A stretch of 64,000 bases of DNA from Pseudoips prasinana. Taxonomy: Eukaryota > Arthropoda > Insecta > Lepidoptera > Nolidae. A program made the position numbers and the translations under genes. The notes beneath the pieces were generated by a model. The model saw only the letters and a list, made by a program, of their open reading frames with translations, made no database searches and was not told the DNA's origin. This document shows positions 9,870-21,265 of this stretch, one piece after another. The stretch's first letter is position 1; each line of letters opens with the position of its first letter. The stretch spans positions 26,900,948 to 26,964,947 of the forward strand of contig OX621236.1 of assembly GCA_951640165.1 (NCBI GenBank), given 5' to 3'.

Positions 9870-10445
9870 AGTTTTATTTAATTATTTAAACTTTAGTACA
9901 CAAACTGTACAAAGGCGGACTTAATGCCAAAGGCATTCTCTACCAGTCGACCTTTGGGTGATGTAGAGATAATATGGTAGGTGTACGAATGAACGTTTAA
10001 GTGAATTGTAAATACTTTTGTACTCTATATAATCATAAATACATAACTACTTACTATAAATATTATTTTATACATATTATACAATATATATTATTATAAA
10101 TACACATATAAATACATACATTAATAAAATATACATTAATAAAGATACATAAATAAAATTACTGATGAGAGGTTTCTGACTTTATTTTATTTAAAATGTG
10201 CTCACGTGTTTTCTTTTTGAAAGAGAATCGACTATAAGCCATTCTAATCTCCGGAGGTAGCGCATTCCATAGAAGTATAGACTGCGCGAAAAAGGAATCA
10301 TGAAGAAAATCAGTGCGATGTGAAGGGCATTGTAGAAGACGGTTGTAGGTTGAACGCAGATTTTTGCTGTGATTAGAGCATACATATTGAAAATGAGGAA
10401 TAACGTAAGTAGGAGGAGAAGGAGAATTCAGAATAGAAAATTTCC
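9870..10445 (-). mobile_element. 5'-truncated LINE, same family as the 32-37 kb element
   Basis: The minus-strand 3' end, with its GGCATTAAGTCCGCCTTTGT tail block, matches the tail of the LINE at 36.9 kb. The upstream part encodes the C-terminus of that element's ORF2. Truncation is at about 10445. The 3' untranslated part here is AT-rich with short TA repeats. Confidence 0.85.
10159..10445 (-). pseudogene. LINE ORF2 C-terminal fragment
   Basis: An open minus-strand frame of about 95 codons ending with TAA at 10161-10159. It matches the last 90 residues of the 982-codon ORF2 at 33.7-36.6 kb almost motif for motif: the ILDSP block, FQYLCSNH-type block, NRLLQCPSHR, an SILLWNALP block and the RFSFK block. 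The longest ATG frame in this stretch is in a different, wrong frame. Nothing upstream of the truncation is retained, so the copy is dead on arrival. Confidence 0.85.
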
Positions 10446-10924
10446 GCTTTTACTAATGAAAACGTAAATTTCGAAAGTATTATGGGGCTTTCAATGTACT
10501 GTACAATGTTGCTTCACAATCAAATATTTTGTGCAAACGACCTCGTTTCTCTGACGGTAGTATATTTAATCACAGATATTGATATCCCAAGTTAAAGTGA
10601 TTGGGATTTTTCTGGTGCCACAACAATATGATTTGGTCGTATAAGTATAGAGACATTAGAGATCAGGCACTCTATATTTCTAGAAAAATAAATGAAGAAC
10701 GATTCTCATATTTTTTCTTAAATTGAATTCCCATGTATTGCAAGCGTCCTTAGGTTACGGCGACTGCTTACAATAAGTAGGCCGATTGCGTTTTTGTGGG
10801 CTTAGTAGTATAAAGACAACATCTCTTCAATTTATGTAAAAAAATTTGTCAATATCAATGACTGACTTAAAAAATATATCATCTCCAAGTTTACTTTATA
10901 ATATCCGAATCGAAACTATTCCTG
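10446..10924. other. No gene; possible repeat scrap
   Basis: AT-rich. A short minus-strand match to a common lepidopteran repeat tail (a TAAGCAGTCGCCGTAACCTA-like block) occurs at about 10745-10790. No coding signal seen. Confidence 0.4.
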
Positions 10925-11066
10925 ACGCAGCAGGTCGTGGAAAGAAACACAACATTAAAATTATTAATGTTATTATTAAGGAATATCTTCTATAAGGTGG
11001 ACGTACTTCCCCAGTCGGGCTGCTCTTTGACCGAATGAACGCTATGCCCTACCTCTCTTAAAAAAT
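10925..11066 (-). repeat. Dispersed repeat B, partial copy
   Basis: This is the reverse complement of the first 130 bp of the repeat at 20.39 kb, sharing AGAGCAGCCCGACTGGGGAA and a TTAATAATAACATTAATAAT run. It is truncated at its 3' side relative to that copy. Confidence 0.75.
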
Positions 11067-13216
11067 ATATTTATATAAGTATGTATTTACCAAAGAAAAG
11101 TAGTATGTGTATGTGAGATCAAATCCCAAAATAAGCTAATTTTGGGATGAGATCTCCGTGCGTGAATAATGTCCCAGGATATTATTATTGAATATATCGA
11201 ATAAAAAAGAAATATCAAAATCGATTAACAAATTACGCAGTAACTACATAACAATTGAACTACAATAACAAATAGACAAAATGTAATCAATTCCTCCCCC
11301 TCTTATTGTTTTTACTGAGAGCAATTAACTTACTAATTATATAATTTTAAGTTTTTTAAGTCTGTTATGAAGAATATGCATTTTAAAATTAAAGTTCCGA
11401 ATTTTTTGAGTAATATGCTGACTATAATATGGAATCGTGGTAAACCTGCCATAATCCCTTTAGTCTCGTATTCTAGTCAAACAATTCCTTTTAACATAAC
11501 CTGCCATGCTTGTTGAGAAAGTAAGAGGGTACGTTCGCAAGATTATTGAAATACAGTTCCCGTATGAAGTGGCACAAAGCATTTCATGTTTCAACGGAGA
11601 TCAATACGAGGTAAAGCCAGTTAAATTTACTTTGAATATATTTATTTACTCAACCGACAGTCTACTCTCGGAAAAGTCAAACTTTTTCAAACTTTTCTCA
11701 TATTTCTACAGACACAAAAAGTATTACGTTACATAATTATTTATGCATGAGATATTTGATAATTAGAGTAGTTCTTTGATATTAGTTTCTCGATTTCGGT
11801 TCTTTTAAAAAAAGGGAAACTCAAAAACATTATTATTTATTAATCTTAAATCTAAAAATTGTTTCTCATATTTGTTTTTGTTGTTTTAAAAATAGTTTTT
11901 CATGAATTATGTATACAGTTCTTTATGAAAAATTAAGTTTTACTTAATCGTACAAAAACACTATCAGCATCCATGAAAATTAGTTCCCATTCGTATTCAT
12001 GTAAAACCCCCTCCGATCCTCAATCGGACGAGAGGCCCGCGTTTTCGTACATTAACTTCCCTAAAAACCGACTCGATTATGCATCTTCGAAATAGTAATG
12101 TATCAGAAAATGGCAGATAAATTAAATAAATAAATTATCCGGGGGTCACACTTTCCTAAACGAAAAAGTCGTAGGTAAAATCTAAACTAACGCAATCCTT
12201 TCTATTCGTGTGGTAAAGAAAATGTGAAACAGAAAGTACACCCAGCCGAGAATACAATCTCATTTGGAAGCCAGGTAGGTTGTAAAGTCGTGTACATACG
12301 CGATTGGCGGTGGAACAGATGAGCCTATCTGCCTAAAAGTCGACGAAGTCATACAGGTAAGATGGCGCCTGCTCTCAACTGCCACATCTGAATTACAAAT
12401 AAGGCCACTTGCGTCTGCCTCGGCACCCACCATTTAGGCGCCACGCTATTTTTATAATTTTTTCTCAGGTAAATGCTAAGTTTGGAAGATTCCGAAATTG
12501 AATTAGGTAAGTACCACTCTACGGGGAGAGTAAAACACGCCTCGGAAACTTTGTCCTTAAACGAGCACTTTTGTTGTAAGGAATAATTAAATAGGTAGGT
12601 ACGCTGTTTTATTAGGCTCTAGTATACAGAGTAATTATTTTCTTAATGTAAAAATAACTAAAAAAAATTGGTTATCACTTCGGCCTATGTTAATTAATAT
12701 TTCAATATAAACACAGATGGAGGCTCTCCGATTATGTTGATCCTCAGATTTGCATATAGAACCGTGCAAGTAACAAGTAAGCTCCTTAGCTACTAATAGC
12801 CAGTATGCACCTGCAATTTGCTTTATGTATACGCAGGAGGCATAGTGCCTTGCTAGTACAGGGACATAATAAGCAATCATAAAGGACGCTCATGTCCGGA
12901 TTAAAATTTAGTATTGTAGACTTGGGAGTATATTTTTAGGCCGCCAAGTAGCATTCTGGATTAACGTCTGTTGGTCTATTGATTCTAGAATATAATAGAG
13001 TGTAGTTTAAATGTAGGTTCAACATTGTCATATGTTTAGTGATACATATTTGTTTCGAGCTCCTGTACATTCTGATTCAATATAATGTCATGTAAGTACT
13101 ATATCAATATACAATTTTAGTATAATAATAATATTTTTTTATTCCCGGTAAAATGTGTTCAAAAATAGAAATTTTGTACAATATATTTATATTAAAAATA
13201 ATAATATAATATATAG
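11067..13216. other. Long stretch without recognisable gene or repeat
   Basis: Mostly AT-rich single-copy-looking DNA. Small frames at 11506-11736 (plus) and 12635-12880 (minus) have no motif, splice context or repeat similarity I can see. A moderately GC-richer patch lies at 11995-12460 without coding structure. Any host regulatory DNA here would not be visible by eye. Confidence 0.45.
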
Positions 13217-13452
13217 GGACAATGTCACACAGATCATCCTACCCCCAAACTAAGCAAAGCTTGTACTATGGGTACCAGGCGACGATATACATACTTAGAT
13301 AGATAGATAAATACTTAAATACATAGAAAACATCCATGACTCAGAAACAAATATTCGTGCTCATCACACAAATATTTGCACTTACCGGATTTGAACCCAG
13401 GACCACCAGCTTCGAAGGCAGGAGCACTACCAACTAGGCTACGGTGACCGTA
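13217..13452 (-). mobile_element. tRNA-headed SINE, family S2
   Basis: Nearly full-length minus-strand copy of the SINE that is forward at 19.12 kb. The tRNA-like head with A and B boxes is at 13452-13385, followed by the GATGAGCACGAATATTTG body, a GATAGATAGATA run and the tail through GATGATCTGTGTGACAT. The two copies differ at scattered positions. Confidence 0.88.
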
Positions 13453-13667
13453 ATATATATAAATTTAAAATTAAATTAAATTAAATATAATGATTACCAA
13501 GCCAAGCTATAGATAGCTGTACCTGTACTAGGTTATACCTGTACCACAGGCGTTATAATGGGTTAAAAAGTATACTTATCTATTTTAAATGCTTTAAACA
13601 AAGTTTAATTATACTAATTTTATAGACATTAAACATACAGATTAATGTGGTGTGTCATTAATATTCT
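13453..13667. other. AT-rich flank ending in 8-bp target duplication
   Basis: No gene. The last 8 bases (13660-13667, AATATTCT) are repeated exactly at 14963-14970, bracketing the inverted-repeat element that follows. Confidence 0.8.
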
Positions 13668-14962
13668 GAGTGTATCCCATCTGGCCCGGTGACTTGGCCC
13701 GGCGCCGGGCCACATGGGAAAAAAATGTTTCAACTGGCCCGGCGGTGTATTTATCGGGCCAGATGACACAAACCAAGTGCCATCGTCCCCGGTAAGGGGA
13801 CTAACTGGCCCGGCGATATATTTATCGGGCCAGATGACACAAATCAAGTGCCATCGTCCCCGGTAAGTGGAGAAAAGAGGATACGCCACGTAATTTGTGA
13901 AATACTAACGACATGCATCTATGAATGGGATTGAACTTAAAAATCAAACTGCTAAGTATACAATAATCAGTTTTTATTATGAATCAACTTTTGTCATAAA
14001 ACTCAACCTGAAATAGACTTCTTACAAGTAGATCTTTTTGGATTTGAACAAATAACAATATTTTTATAATAATAATAATCAACGAAGCCAAAATGCTATG
14101 AATCAAACAAAATTATCAAAAAGTTCTTATTATAACATACAAACAGTCTACAATATATTTTTTTATTAACAATCAACAACATACATATAAAATGGTCAAA
14201 AACAATATTTTTAATAATAGTAATATCTAATCAACGAAGCCAAAACGTTATGAATGAAAAAAAATATTCATAAATACTTATTATAACATACAAGCAGTCT
14301 TCGATATGGTTTTTTTTTAAATAATCAACAATGTATATTGTAATAAAAATAAAATGGTCTCTTTACCAAAATAAGAAAAATAACTAACCTAACCTAACCT
14401 CTTATCGACAATACTACAAAATTATTTTTATTAGTATATCACAAATGTTAAAAATCACAGATTGTAGTTGAGTATAATCAATATATAACAATTCTAAAAC
14501 TTTCTTTTAAAATCACAGCTTCGATGTTGTGTTTTAAAAGAAAGTTTACACTTATCAATGATCAAACATTGATAAATATATATAAATAGTCTTTAATTCA
14601 ATTTTTTTTTTAAATAAAATTAATAAGTTCAGGTTTCTCTACCGCATTTTTTCTAAAAAATGACCGACGGTTATTTGACCGGTCACTAGCTCCATGGTTG
14701 CCTCCTGAATAATGTTCAATCCGATTCATAGATGCATGTCGTGGCGTATCCTCTTTTCTCCACTTACCGGGGACGATGGCACTTGATTTGTGTCATCTGG
14801 CCCGATAAATATATCGCCGGGCCAGTTAGTCCCCTTACCGGGGACGATGGCACTTGGTTTGTGTCATCTGGCCCGATAAATACACCGCCGGGCCAGTTGA
14901 AACATTTTTTTCCCATGTGGCCCGGCGCCGGGCCAAGTCACCGGGCCAGATGGGATACACTC
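13668..14962. mobile_element. Nonautonomous hAT-like element with perfect 223-bp inverted ends
   Basis: The left arm (13668-13890) and right arm (14740-14962) are exact reverse complements as far as I can read, and a further block continues the pairing inside (13910-13936 against 14713-14739) after a 20-bp left-only insertion. The ends read GAGTGTATCCC, and an identical 8-bp AATATTCT flanks both sides, which fits hAT, P or Merlin-type transposition; hAT is favoured only by length of duplication and the AGTG start. Each arm is GC-rich (unlike its surroundings) and carries tandem CTGGCCCG...CGGGCCAG hairpin motifs. The interior is AT-rich and non-coding. Confidence 0.85.
14045..14335. repeat. 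Two-copy direct repeat inside the hAT-like element
   Basis: A block of about 125-140 bp occurs twice in direct orientation (roughly 14045-14180 and 14195-14335), sharing ATCAACGAAGCCAAAA and TTATTATAACATACAA. The copies have diverged, unlike the identical terminal arms. Confidence 0.65.
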
Positions 14963-15135
14963 AATATTCTTATGTTAGTTAATTCAAATGACAGGTGCCA
15001 TAACAATTATATTTTTCTGTATTAAGCTAGTTTATCAGAATACCAGGACAAGTATTTAGTTTTCAAGTATAAATCAAAGTAGTATTCTAATAAATTATGA
15101 GACTTAAATTAGTTATGCTATGTGCTGCGTACCTG

Positions 15136-15755
15136 CCTGCCTCGTAAGTCTAGTGGTAGCGTGTTGAACCGCAGAGAACGAGCTCCTGGGTTCAAACCCC
15201 GGGTCGGGCCAAAGTGATTTTGGGAATATTCTGTAAAAAGAAATATTTCTTAGTATCAACCCGCAGTGTGGGAGTTGGCGGTATTATTAGATAATTGTCT
15301 ACGAATAAGTTTAAAAGAATTATTAAAGCCAAATTGTGTAGCAGGGCATATTACAAACTGTCTGATTATCTGTATGAAAAGTGCTTGGGATTGAGTTGTT
15401 CTGAGTCAACACACATGATTGTAATTAATCTTAAGTATATTTTATTTTAAAAAAGGATTCCTACTGAGTTTTCTGGCAGTGTTTCTGTAGCTATCACGTC
15501 ATGCACTGCACGGTAGGGTAAAAAAAAATACGATTCCACATAGATGTAATTTTTTTATGGAATAAATGCATTTTGACTTGACTTTGAACTATGCCCCCGT
15601 GCGTATCGCATCAAGGGAGTGATGGAATAGGCCCTGTGTTTGCGCGCAAACTTGTGCACTATAATATGCCCTGCGTAGATGGCTAGTCTCCATAGAGACT
15701 AACCGCCCTGGCCAAAATTAGGGTAGGAGGACATTATTATTATTATAACTGCCTG
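15136..15755 (+). mobile_element. SINE family S1, split by a LINE tail
   Basis: The tRNA-like head and first half (15136-15292, with GTTCAAACCCCGGGTC as B box) and the second half (15590-15755, from the CCCCGTGCG region through the ATTATTATT tail) match the continuous S1 copies at 22.8, 31.0 and 38.3 kb. About 300 bp of unrelated LINE sequence separates them. Confidence 0.8.
15293..15590 (+). mobile_element. 5'-truncated LINE tail nested in SINE S1
   Basis: Plus-strand translation gives a short LINE ORF2 C-terminus (FKRIIKAKLCSRAYY-like block). It is followed by a 3' untranslated region ending in the ATGGAATAAATGCATTTTGA type tail with a GACTT repeat, a common lepidopteran LINE ending. It interrupts the S1 SINE just after the GGCGGTATTA position. 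Confidence 0.7.
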
Positions 15756-16134
15756 TTATTATAAGATTAATGTTATTATAAGATTAAAAAAACAGCTTAA
15801 AAAATCTAGTATTGTAGTGTAATATGCGCGTGTACTAATTTGAGCAAATATCATCTAACTAGGGCTTTCGCGTTAATGGGCTTTCAATTAGTATTCTGAA
15901 CAAAAAGAAATGTTGTAGGTATTGACGTTATCTACAGTTGAATCCCATAGGTTGTGTATAGGTTAATTACAGATATTAGTTGGTAAAAACGAATGAATTT
16001 TATTTTAAAAATAAGTTGTTATTGTTTATCCATTATTATATATATATTCTAGTATTATATATTAAACTTTTAAGTGTATATATATATATATATATATATA
16101 TGTTATATGATTTTCATTGAATTATTTATGAGCC
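15756..16134. other. AT-rich stretch with TA microsatellite
   Basis: No gene seen. A pure TA dinucleotide run occupies about 16075-16101. Confidence 0.7.
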
Positions 16135-16240
16135 AAATGATGAGGTTTCACCCGCGTTAAAGTAGTTTTGGCGTAAAAGAGTAACAAACAAACATACATA
16201 CATCTATACTCACAAACTTTCGCATTTATAATCATTGACT
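16135..16240 (+). repeat. Remnant of CCCCGCGG-type short repeat
   Basis: The end of the repeat family seen at 21.4 kb: ACCCGCGTTAAAG near the start, then GTAACAAACAAACATAC and the closing CACAAACTTTCGCATTTATA. Confidence 0.6.
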
Positions 16241-17369
16241 TATAATGTAAGTATTCTACTAGACACACTGTTTCGAATTAAATCTCTGTCCCAGTCCGGC
16301 TGTGCGCGAGGTGAGGGGCGCGGGCGCGGCGGGCATAATCATAGAAGTGAATAAGCGGGCGCACAGATGAGACACGATAGAAATATTTTACCTTTTTGCA
16401 TTCTGTCTCGGAGATCGATTTTAAGTATTGATTGGTAAATTATTTCCTAATTATTGATATATTAGGTATTTATGGAGCGATTTTAGCTTATTAATGGAGC
16501 GATTTATTAGCAGCCGGAAGAATAACGATACCTATATATTATAACAATAATAATATTAGGGTCAATAAAAAAAACATGATAATCAATGATATAATTAACC
16601 AGTAGATATAAAAAAGGTTATTTTTCCATCAACTAAAATTAGGTATGCATACTTCTGACGTTTTGTGGAAGATATAAAAAAAAATATTTTTGGCTTTTTG
16701 ACCAACAACAATTACTTAAAAACAACACAAATAAATTATATACATATGGTATACACACGGAAATAGGTAAAATCAATCAACAACATTTGTGACGTCTGTT
16801 TTATATTTTCTAATACTCTATGGCACTGAATTAGTAGTACTATTCACTCAAATGCAATGGAAGAAAGGAGGAAACGAGATGGGTATAGGATACGGCGAGC
16901 AAGGGCGGACATTTTGCTACAAGCATCATTTTATTCATAAATCGGAAATAATTATGAAATAAATTGTTAACTTAGGATAAATAAACTTTAATTCTAGTCA
17001 CTCTAGTCAAAGTCTGATAAATGTAATCAAGCTCGTTTGTTCATCAATTTATGTTGATTTAGCTTTGTCGAAAGTCATACGCAAACTGCCACCTCACTCA
17101 CTGGCTCGCAGCCGACTGACCGAGTTGCAGCTCCATAGCTGCAACTCACTGAGCAAATTCTCAATATGGGATTGCGCGGCTAGTAGAATACATATAGGTC
17201 AATATAATATTAGTAAAATGTGTACCTCTAACGGTTTTGGCGGTGCACGCCGGAATAGCTCGCAAATGGTAGATATTTCCTACTTACTTGACACTTATCG
17301 TAATATTTTAGACAATTCACACAATATCTTTATAAATTGTGTCTGATGTATAAGCTATATTATTGTAAC
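16241..17369. other. No gene seen; GC-rich patch and short hairpin
   Basis: A GC-rich patch sits at 16290-16350. A perfect 11-bp-stem hairpin around a CCAT loop lies at 17122-17147. The 93-codon plus frame at 17065-17346 starts at a non-ATG codon in the hairpin-bearing region and shows no motif. Nothing else is recognisable. Confidence 0.4.
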
Positions 17370-17462
17370 GTTTCATTCAAATCCATTCACTAGTTTTTAC
17401 GTGAAAGAGTAACAAACATCCGTCCATACTTACAAACTTTCGCGTTTATAATATTAGTATAA
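17370..17462 (+). repeat. Remnant of CCCCGCGG-type short repeat (3' end)
   Basis: Matches the closing part of the 21.4-kb copy: GTGAAAGAGTAACAAACATC, then ACAAACTTTCGCGTTTATAA and the TATTAGTATAAT tail. Confidence 0.6.
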
Positions 17463-18065
17463 TAAAAATATTAATGGTTAATATTTTAATTCTTTAAAAG
17501 ACGATTTGAGTACGAGAGTCTTAACGCAAACTCTTGATATTTTCGTACTTTCCTTGCGGTTACAAAAGTAACAGTTACATAATATATTATATAATAAAAT
17601 AATATAGCTACATTTAAAAAAGCTACATTTGTATAATACAGCTACATTGATACCTACATTTAAAAACAATTATACTCTATTTTGTTATACCAGTTTCCGA
17701 ACAATCAGGTCGATACAATAACAAATTTGGAAATTTTGGCATCTACAATATCAGTAGGATTCTGAGAACAAAAATCTTTGCGGTACCTACCGCAAAGATT
17801 AAAATATAAAATATATTAAAAGATAAAAGAAGAAAATATACCTATATTTTTCAAGTAAAGGAAAAGTTTTTATAGGCGTATTTTTTCCGGTATAATTATA
17901 TTGGCAATGTAAATTAATTTTATTTTGGTAAACAACGTACCCTACATTTTGTGGATAAAATCATCTTTTGTATTTCAGAGTGTTGCGTGCTTGATTTAAC
18001 TTTGAACGATGGAATCAATACAGGAGAGGGAAGGATAGTCATCGATTATGTGATGATGATGATGA
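17463..18065. other. AT-rich stretch, no gene seen
   Basis: Only short low-complexity frames. A GAT trinucleotide run (18049-18066) borders the next SINE. Confidence 0.5.
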
Positions 18066-18069
18066 TGTC

Positions 18070-18432
18070 CTCCCGGCTTAAATATAAAAAAATAAATAAA
18101 AATTAAGACCACGGCGGCCAGTCTCAATGATGATTAGCCAATTGCGCAAGACATATTATAGGCAGGGGCACTTTCCATTCCATCACTCTCATGATCCGAT
18201 GGGACGACTAGTGACACGACCGGAAAGACGTCAGGTACAGGACCGACGGCTTTACGTGCTCTCTGAGGCACGGGGGTATAATACCGCCAACTCCCAGACT
18301 TCGGGCTGATACTGAGAAATTTCTTTTTACGGAAAAATCCCAAAACCACTTTTTGGCCCGACGCGGGATTTGTACTCAGGACCTCATTGTCTGCGGTTGA
18401 ACACGCTACCACTAGACCAACGAGGCGGGCGT
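18070..18432 (-). mobile_element. SINE family S1, near full length
   Basis: Minus-strand copy. The tRNA-like head with GTTGGTCTAGTGGTAGCG and a B box is at 18432-18355. The body follows, with the CTGAAGTCTGGGAGTTGGCG block, the GATCATGAGAGTGATGGAAT block near 18195 and the tail toward 18070. Both open frames that overlap it are by-products of the repeat. Confidence 0.85.
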
Positions 18433-18609
18433 TTATGTAAATATGATGTAATCACTGATCCGATATTGTATTTCCATTGCTACAGTTTAGTACGAGATTT
18501 GATATTTGCTGGTGCCTATGTTATATTCTTGAAGAATTACTACTATATACAATATATTTACATACACAATAATAAATTTATTTCTTAAATCCGTCGATTT
18601 ATTTTAGAA

Positions 18610-18910
18610 TAAATGCCGTGGAAATGAGAGTTCTAAGAAGTATGGGTGGTGTGACTTTGAGAGACAGAATACAAAATACTGATGTAAGAGAGCGTTGTGG
18701 TGTAAAGCGGATGTAGTCACAAAGATAGAAAAAGGTATGCTGAGATGGTTTGGACATTAAGAAAGGATATATGAAAGAAGATTGAAAACAGAAGTATACC
18801 TGGCCTGTGTGAATTGTACAACCGCAAGGGGAAGACCTCGTAGAACATTCTCTGAAGTCGGAGACGTGTTCAAGAAAGGCCAGGTCAGAAGTACCCTAAA
18901 CCGGCAACTT
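18610..18910 (+). pseudogene. RTE-like LINE, C-terminal fragment
   Basis: Translation in two frames reproduces the C-terminal part of the RTE-like protein at 42.8-44.4 kb: NAVEMRVLRSM, then [10 protein letters not shown], a frameshift, [13 protein letters not shown] followed by a stop, and EVYLACVN...GRPRRTFS...[11 protein letters not shown]. It has at least one frameshift near 18713 and one nonsense codon near 18760, and lacks both the RT core and the 3' end. It is clearly a dead copy, on the opposite strand to the 42.8-kb element. Confidence 0.85.
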
Positions 18911-19123
18911 GAGGTTGACCTCCCTGGATTGTGTTCACTATTTGGGTTAAACCTTTCATATAGTTTATAACAGGATACCACTTATAAGTCAATTCGCAAA
19001 CTATTTTTTTCATAAAGGAATACTACAAATCAAAATCACACGATTCTTCATAAATGTATATACAAACACATAAGCGGGCCGGAAAACTATTATTAATTAC
19101 CCTAGAGCCGGATAACAATTTGA

Positions 19124-19391
19124 CGATCACCGTAGCCTAGTTGGTAGTGATCCTGCCTACGAAGCTGGTGGTCCTGGGTTCGAATCCCGGTAAGTGCAAA
19201 TATTTGTGTGATGAGCACGAATATTTGTTTCTGAGTCATGGATGTTTTCTATGTATATATGTATTTATCTATCTATATAAGTATGTATATCGTCGCCTGG
19301 TACCCATAGTACAAGCTTTGCTTAGTTTGGGGCCAGGATGATCTGTGTGACATTTAAAAAAAAAAAATAAAAAAAAAAAAAAAAAAAAAAA
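19124..19391 (+). mobile_element. tRNA-headed SINE, family S2, full length
   Basis: The tRNA-like head has clear A (TAGCCTAGTTGGTAGTG) and B (GGTTCGAATCCCGG) boxes. A body with GTGTGATGAGCACGAATATT follows, then TATCTATC repeats and the GATGATCTGTGTGACAT end. A poly(A) tract of about 40 bp (19351-19391) closes it. The head could drive Pol III transcription; the long A tail suggests a fairly recent insertion. Confidence 0.9.
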
Positions 19392-19604
19392 TTGTTAGAA
19401 ACAATCGACAGAAACTCGTATGGAAAAGAAACATTTCTGTTTTCTGTTGTTGTATATACGCTGTTATAGCTATGGTGGGTGTGGTTTTATCTAATATATT
19501 GACATGGCTTACAAATCATTTTTCGTAATACTTTAATTACTTTTTGGTTATTGCTTAGAATAGTTTACTATACCAATATTGACTATGGAAATGATATAAT
19601 GAAA
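19392..19604. other. Short spacer, nothing recognised
   Basis: AT-rich, no repeat or gene signal. Confidence 0.4.
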
Positions 19605-19914
19605 ATCTATACATATAATAAAATCGTAGGAAAGACAAAACTGTACATTGAATATTTTTTTAAAGGATATTTGGGGCGTGATATCGAAGCCAAAAATATA
19701 GTTTTAGAATTTTTGTCTGTTTATCTGTTTGTCTGTATGTATTTCCGGGCTAAACTCAAAAAGTACTGCATGGATTTACTTCAAATTTTGTATGAATATT
19801 ACTAAGAGATCGGGTTAACATATAGGCTACATATTATCACGCTATCACCTACGGGGAAGGAGCTGTGATAATTTATAGAGTTTAACGCGAGTAAAACCGC
19901 GGAGCACAGCTAGC
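19605..19914 (-). repeat. CCCCGCGG-type repeat, long variant
   Basis: Minus-strand copy of about 310 bp, from the CTAGCTGTGCTCCGCGG head at 19914 to the CGATTTTATTATATGTATAG end near 19605. It is the same long variant as 50917-51201: both carry the ATATCGAAGCCAAAAATATA block and the GTTTGTCTGTATGTA block. Confidence 0.75.
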
Positions 19915-20387
19915 GTATAATAAAATACAATATTTTCTGATTTATTTACATTTCAGTGAATTACAATATTAGGCAGGACATTGCCAAATGTCATACTTAG
20001 TCCAAATATATGATTTCGATTAATTAAATGTCCAATTCATTACCTATTAAGCGTTAAGATTAGATCATTTGAAATTTTTAGGTTGTTTATTTCCTTTTAA
20101 TTTAAGTATAGGATAGATAGGACGATTGTTACTGCACGCAATCTACTGTCTCCGTCAAACAAAATCTATTTTCCTGTGAGCTATTTTCTTTGTGACCACA
20201 TTCATTAATCTAACAGCAAACGTTGTCAAAACAATAAGCATTATACGCATTCTTTGGGTGAATGATCCATCAATCAAGAAATGGGAACGGTGCGCGGTGT
20301 CGCGTGTAACTTTGAGATCATGCCGTGGTAACCTAGTTCATGTTACTAAAGATATGTGTATGTATCTTATTTAATAGAGAATATCAA
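19915..20387. other. No gene seen
   Basis: AT-rich sequence with only short, motif-free frames (for example 20192-20374). Confidence 0.4.
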
Positions 20388-20690
20388 GAGAGGTAGGGCA
20401 TAGCGTTTATTCACTCAAAGAGCAGCCCGACTGGGGAAGTACCTCCACCTTACAGAAGACATTCCTTAATAATAACATTAATAATTTTAATGTTGTGTTT
20501 CCGAGTGTGAGTAAGATCGCCAGAGCTCATTGGGGTGGGGGGAAGGATCAGCAACACTTGTTTGCTGACTGTTAAAGGCCGGCAACGCACCCGCGACACC
20601 TCTGGTGTTGCGAGTGTCTATGGGCGGCGGCGATCACTTACCATCAGGTGACCCACTTGCTCGTTTGTCACCCTCTGATATTAAAAAAAT
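20388..20690 (+). repeat. Dispersed repeat B, LINE-tail type, near complete
   Basis: It opens with GAGAGGTAGGGCATAGCG and ends with the GGCAACGCACCCGCGACACC...ACTTACCATCAGGTGACCC block that closes many lepidopteran LINE-derived repeats, then a short A-rich tail. A partial reverse copy is at 10925-11066. Confidence 0.75.
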
Positions 20691-20893
20691 AATAATAGTT
20701 ATTGCCATTTAGAGCTTCTTAGACTGTTACAAGAATTAGTTTGCATTTTTTTGATGAAATACCTTCCCCGATAGTCGACCGGATGAGAAGTATCAGTGCA
20801 TTCTCGAATGTGGGAAAATAAAAACTATAGATATTCGAACTGATAATATCGAAGCTCGAATTCAAGTGTAAAAATAAATAAATAATAAATAAA

Positions 20894-21265
20894 AAAGGTT
20901 TTTATTCACGTAGACTTTAAAAAAGCGCTTGTAAATAGTCAGAACATGTTTCTAGTAATATAGTTGTATACATTATTATTTCTAGTAACATAGATATTTA
21001 GGTACACATTGTAATGATTGTATGAAAACATTTATAAAATTTAGTTTATTATAGCAATGATATTTAGCTAGCTCGTATCAAGTTATTGTCAAGAGATTAT
21101 GTTTAATTATCTAGTTTAAGTCTAATATTTTTACTTCATATTGTCAATGGTTCTGTCTATATTAAGGTATTATTATTATCACGGACCTTGTGTTAATAAC
21201 GACGGTCGCGCTTTAATGCTACCACCGGATCCAATGCGCCCCAACTGTGTGAGTGTTGAGTACTG
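20894..21265 (-). repeat. Dispersed repeat A (about 440 bp family)
   Basis: Reverse copy of the repeat at 26.58-27.04 and 62.38-62.82 kb. It runs from TTGGGGCGCATTGGATCCGG at 21243, through the AAGCGCGACCGTCGTTATTA block, to the ACGTGAATAAAAACCTTTTTT end at 20894. It lacks about 80 bp of the 5' part seen in the other copies. No coding frame. Confidence 0.8.

Noticed and set aside
11506..11736. 76-codon plus frame considered as an exon
   Set aside because: No splice context, no motif, and it becomes low-complexity at its end.
13629..13889. 86-codon minus frame and the 97-codon plus frame at 14732-15025 with matching Trp/Pro/Gly-rich proteins
   Set aside because: They are the same sequence read from the two identical inverted arms of one DNA element; the internal tandem hairpins give the repeats. 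No start context or family match.
14380..14402. CCTAA repeats resembling the insect telomere repeat
   Set aside because: Only about three units inside the interior of a transposon; too short to indicate a telomere or telomeric insertion.
15140..15215. tRNA-like sequences with A and B boxes here and at 18.4, 19.1, 22.8, 38.3, 45.5 and 63.8 kb
   Set aside because: All are followed by shared SINE bodies and tails, and none folds as a convincing complete tRNA by eye, so they are SINE heads and not tRNA genes.
16075..16101. TA dinucleotide run
   Set aside because: Ordinary microsatellite; no flanking structure.
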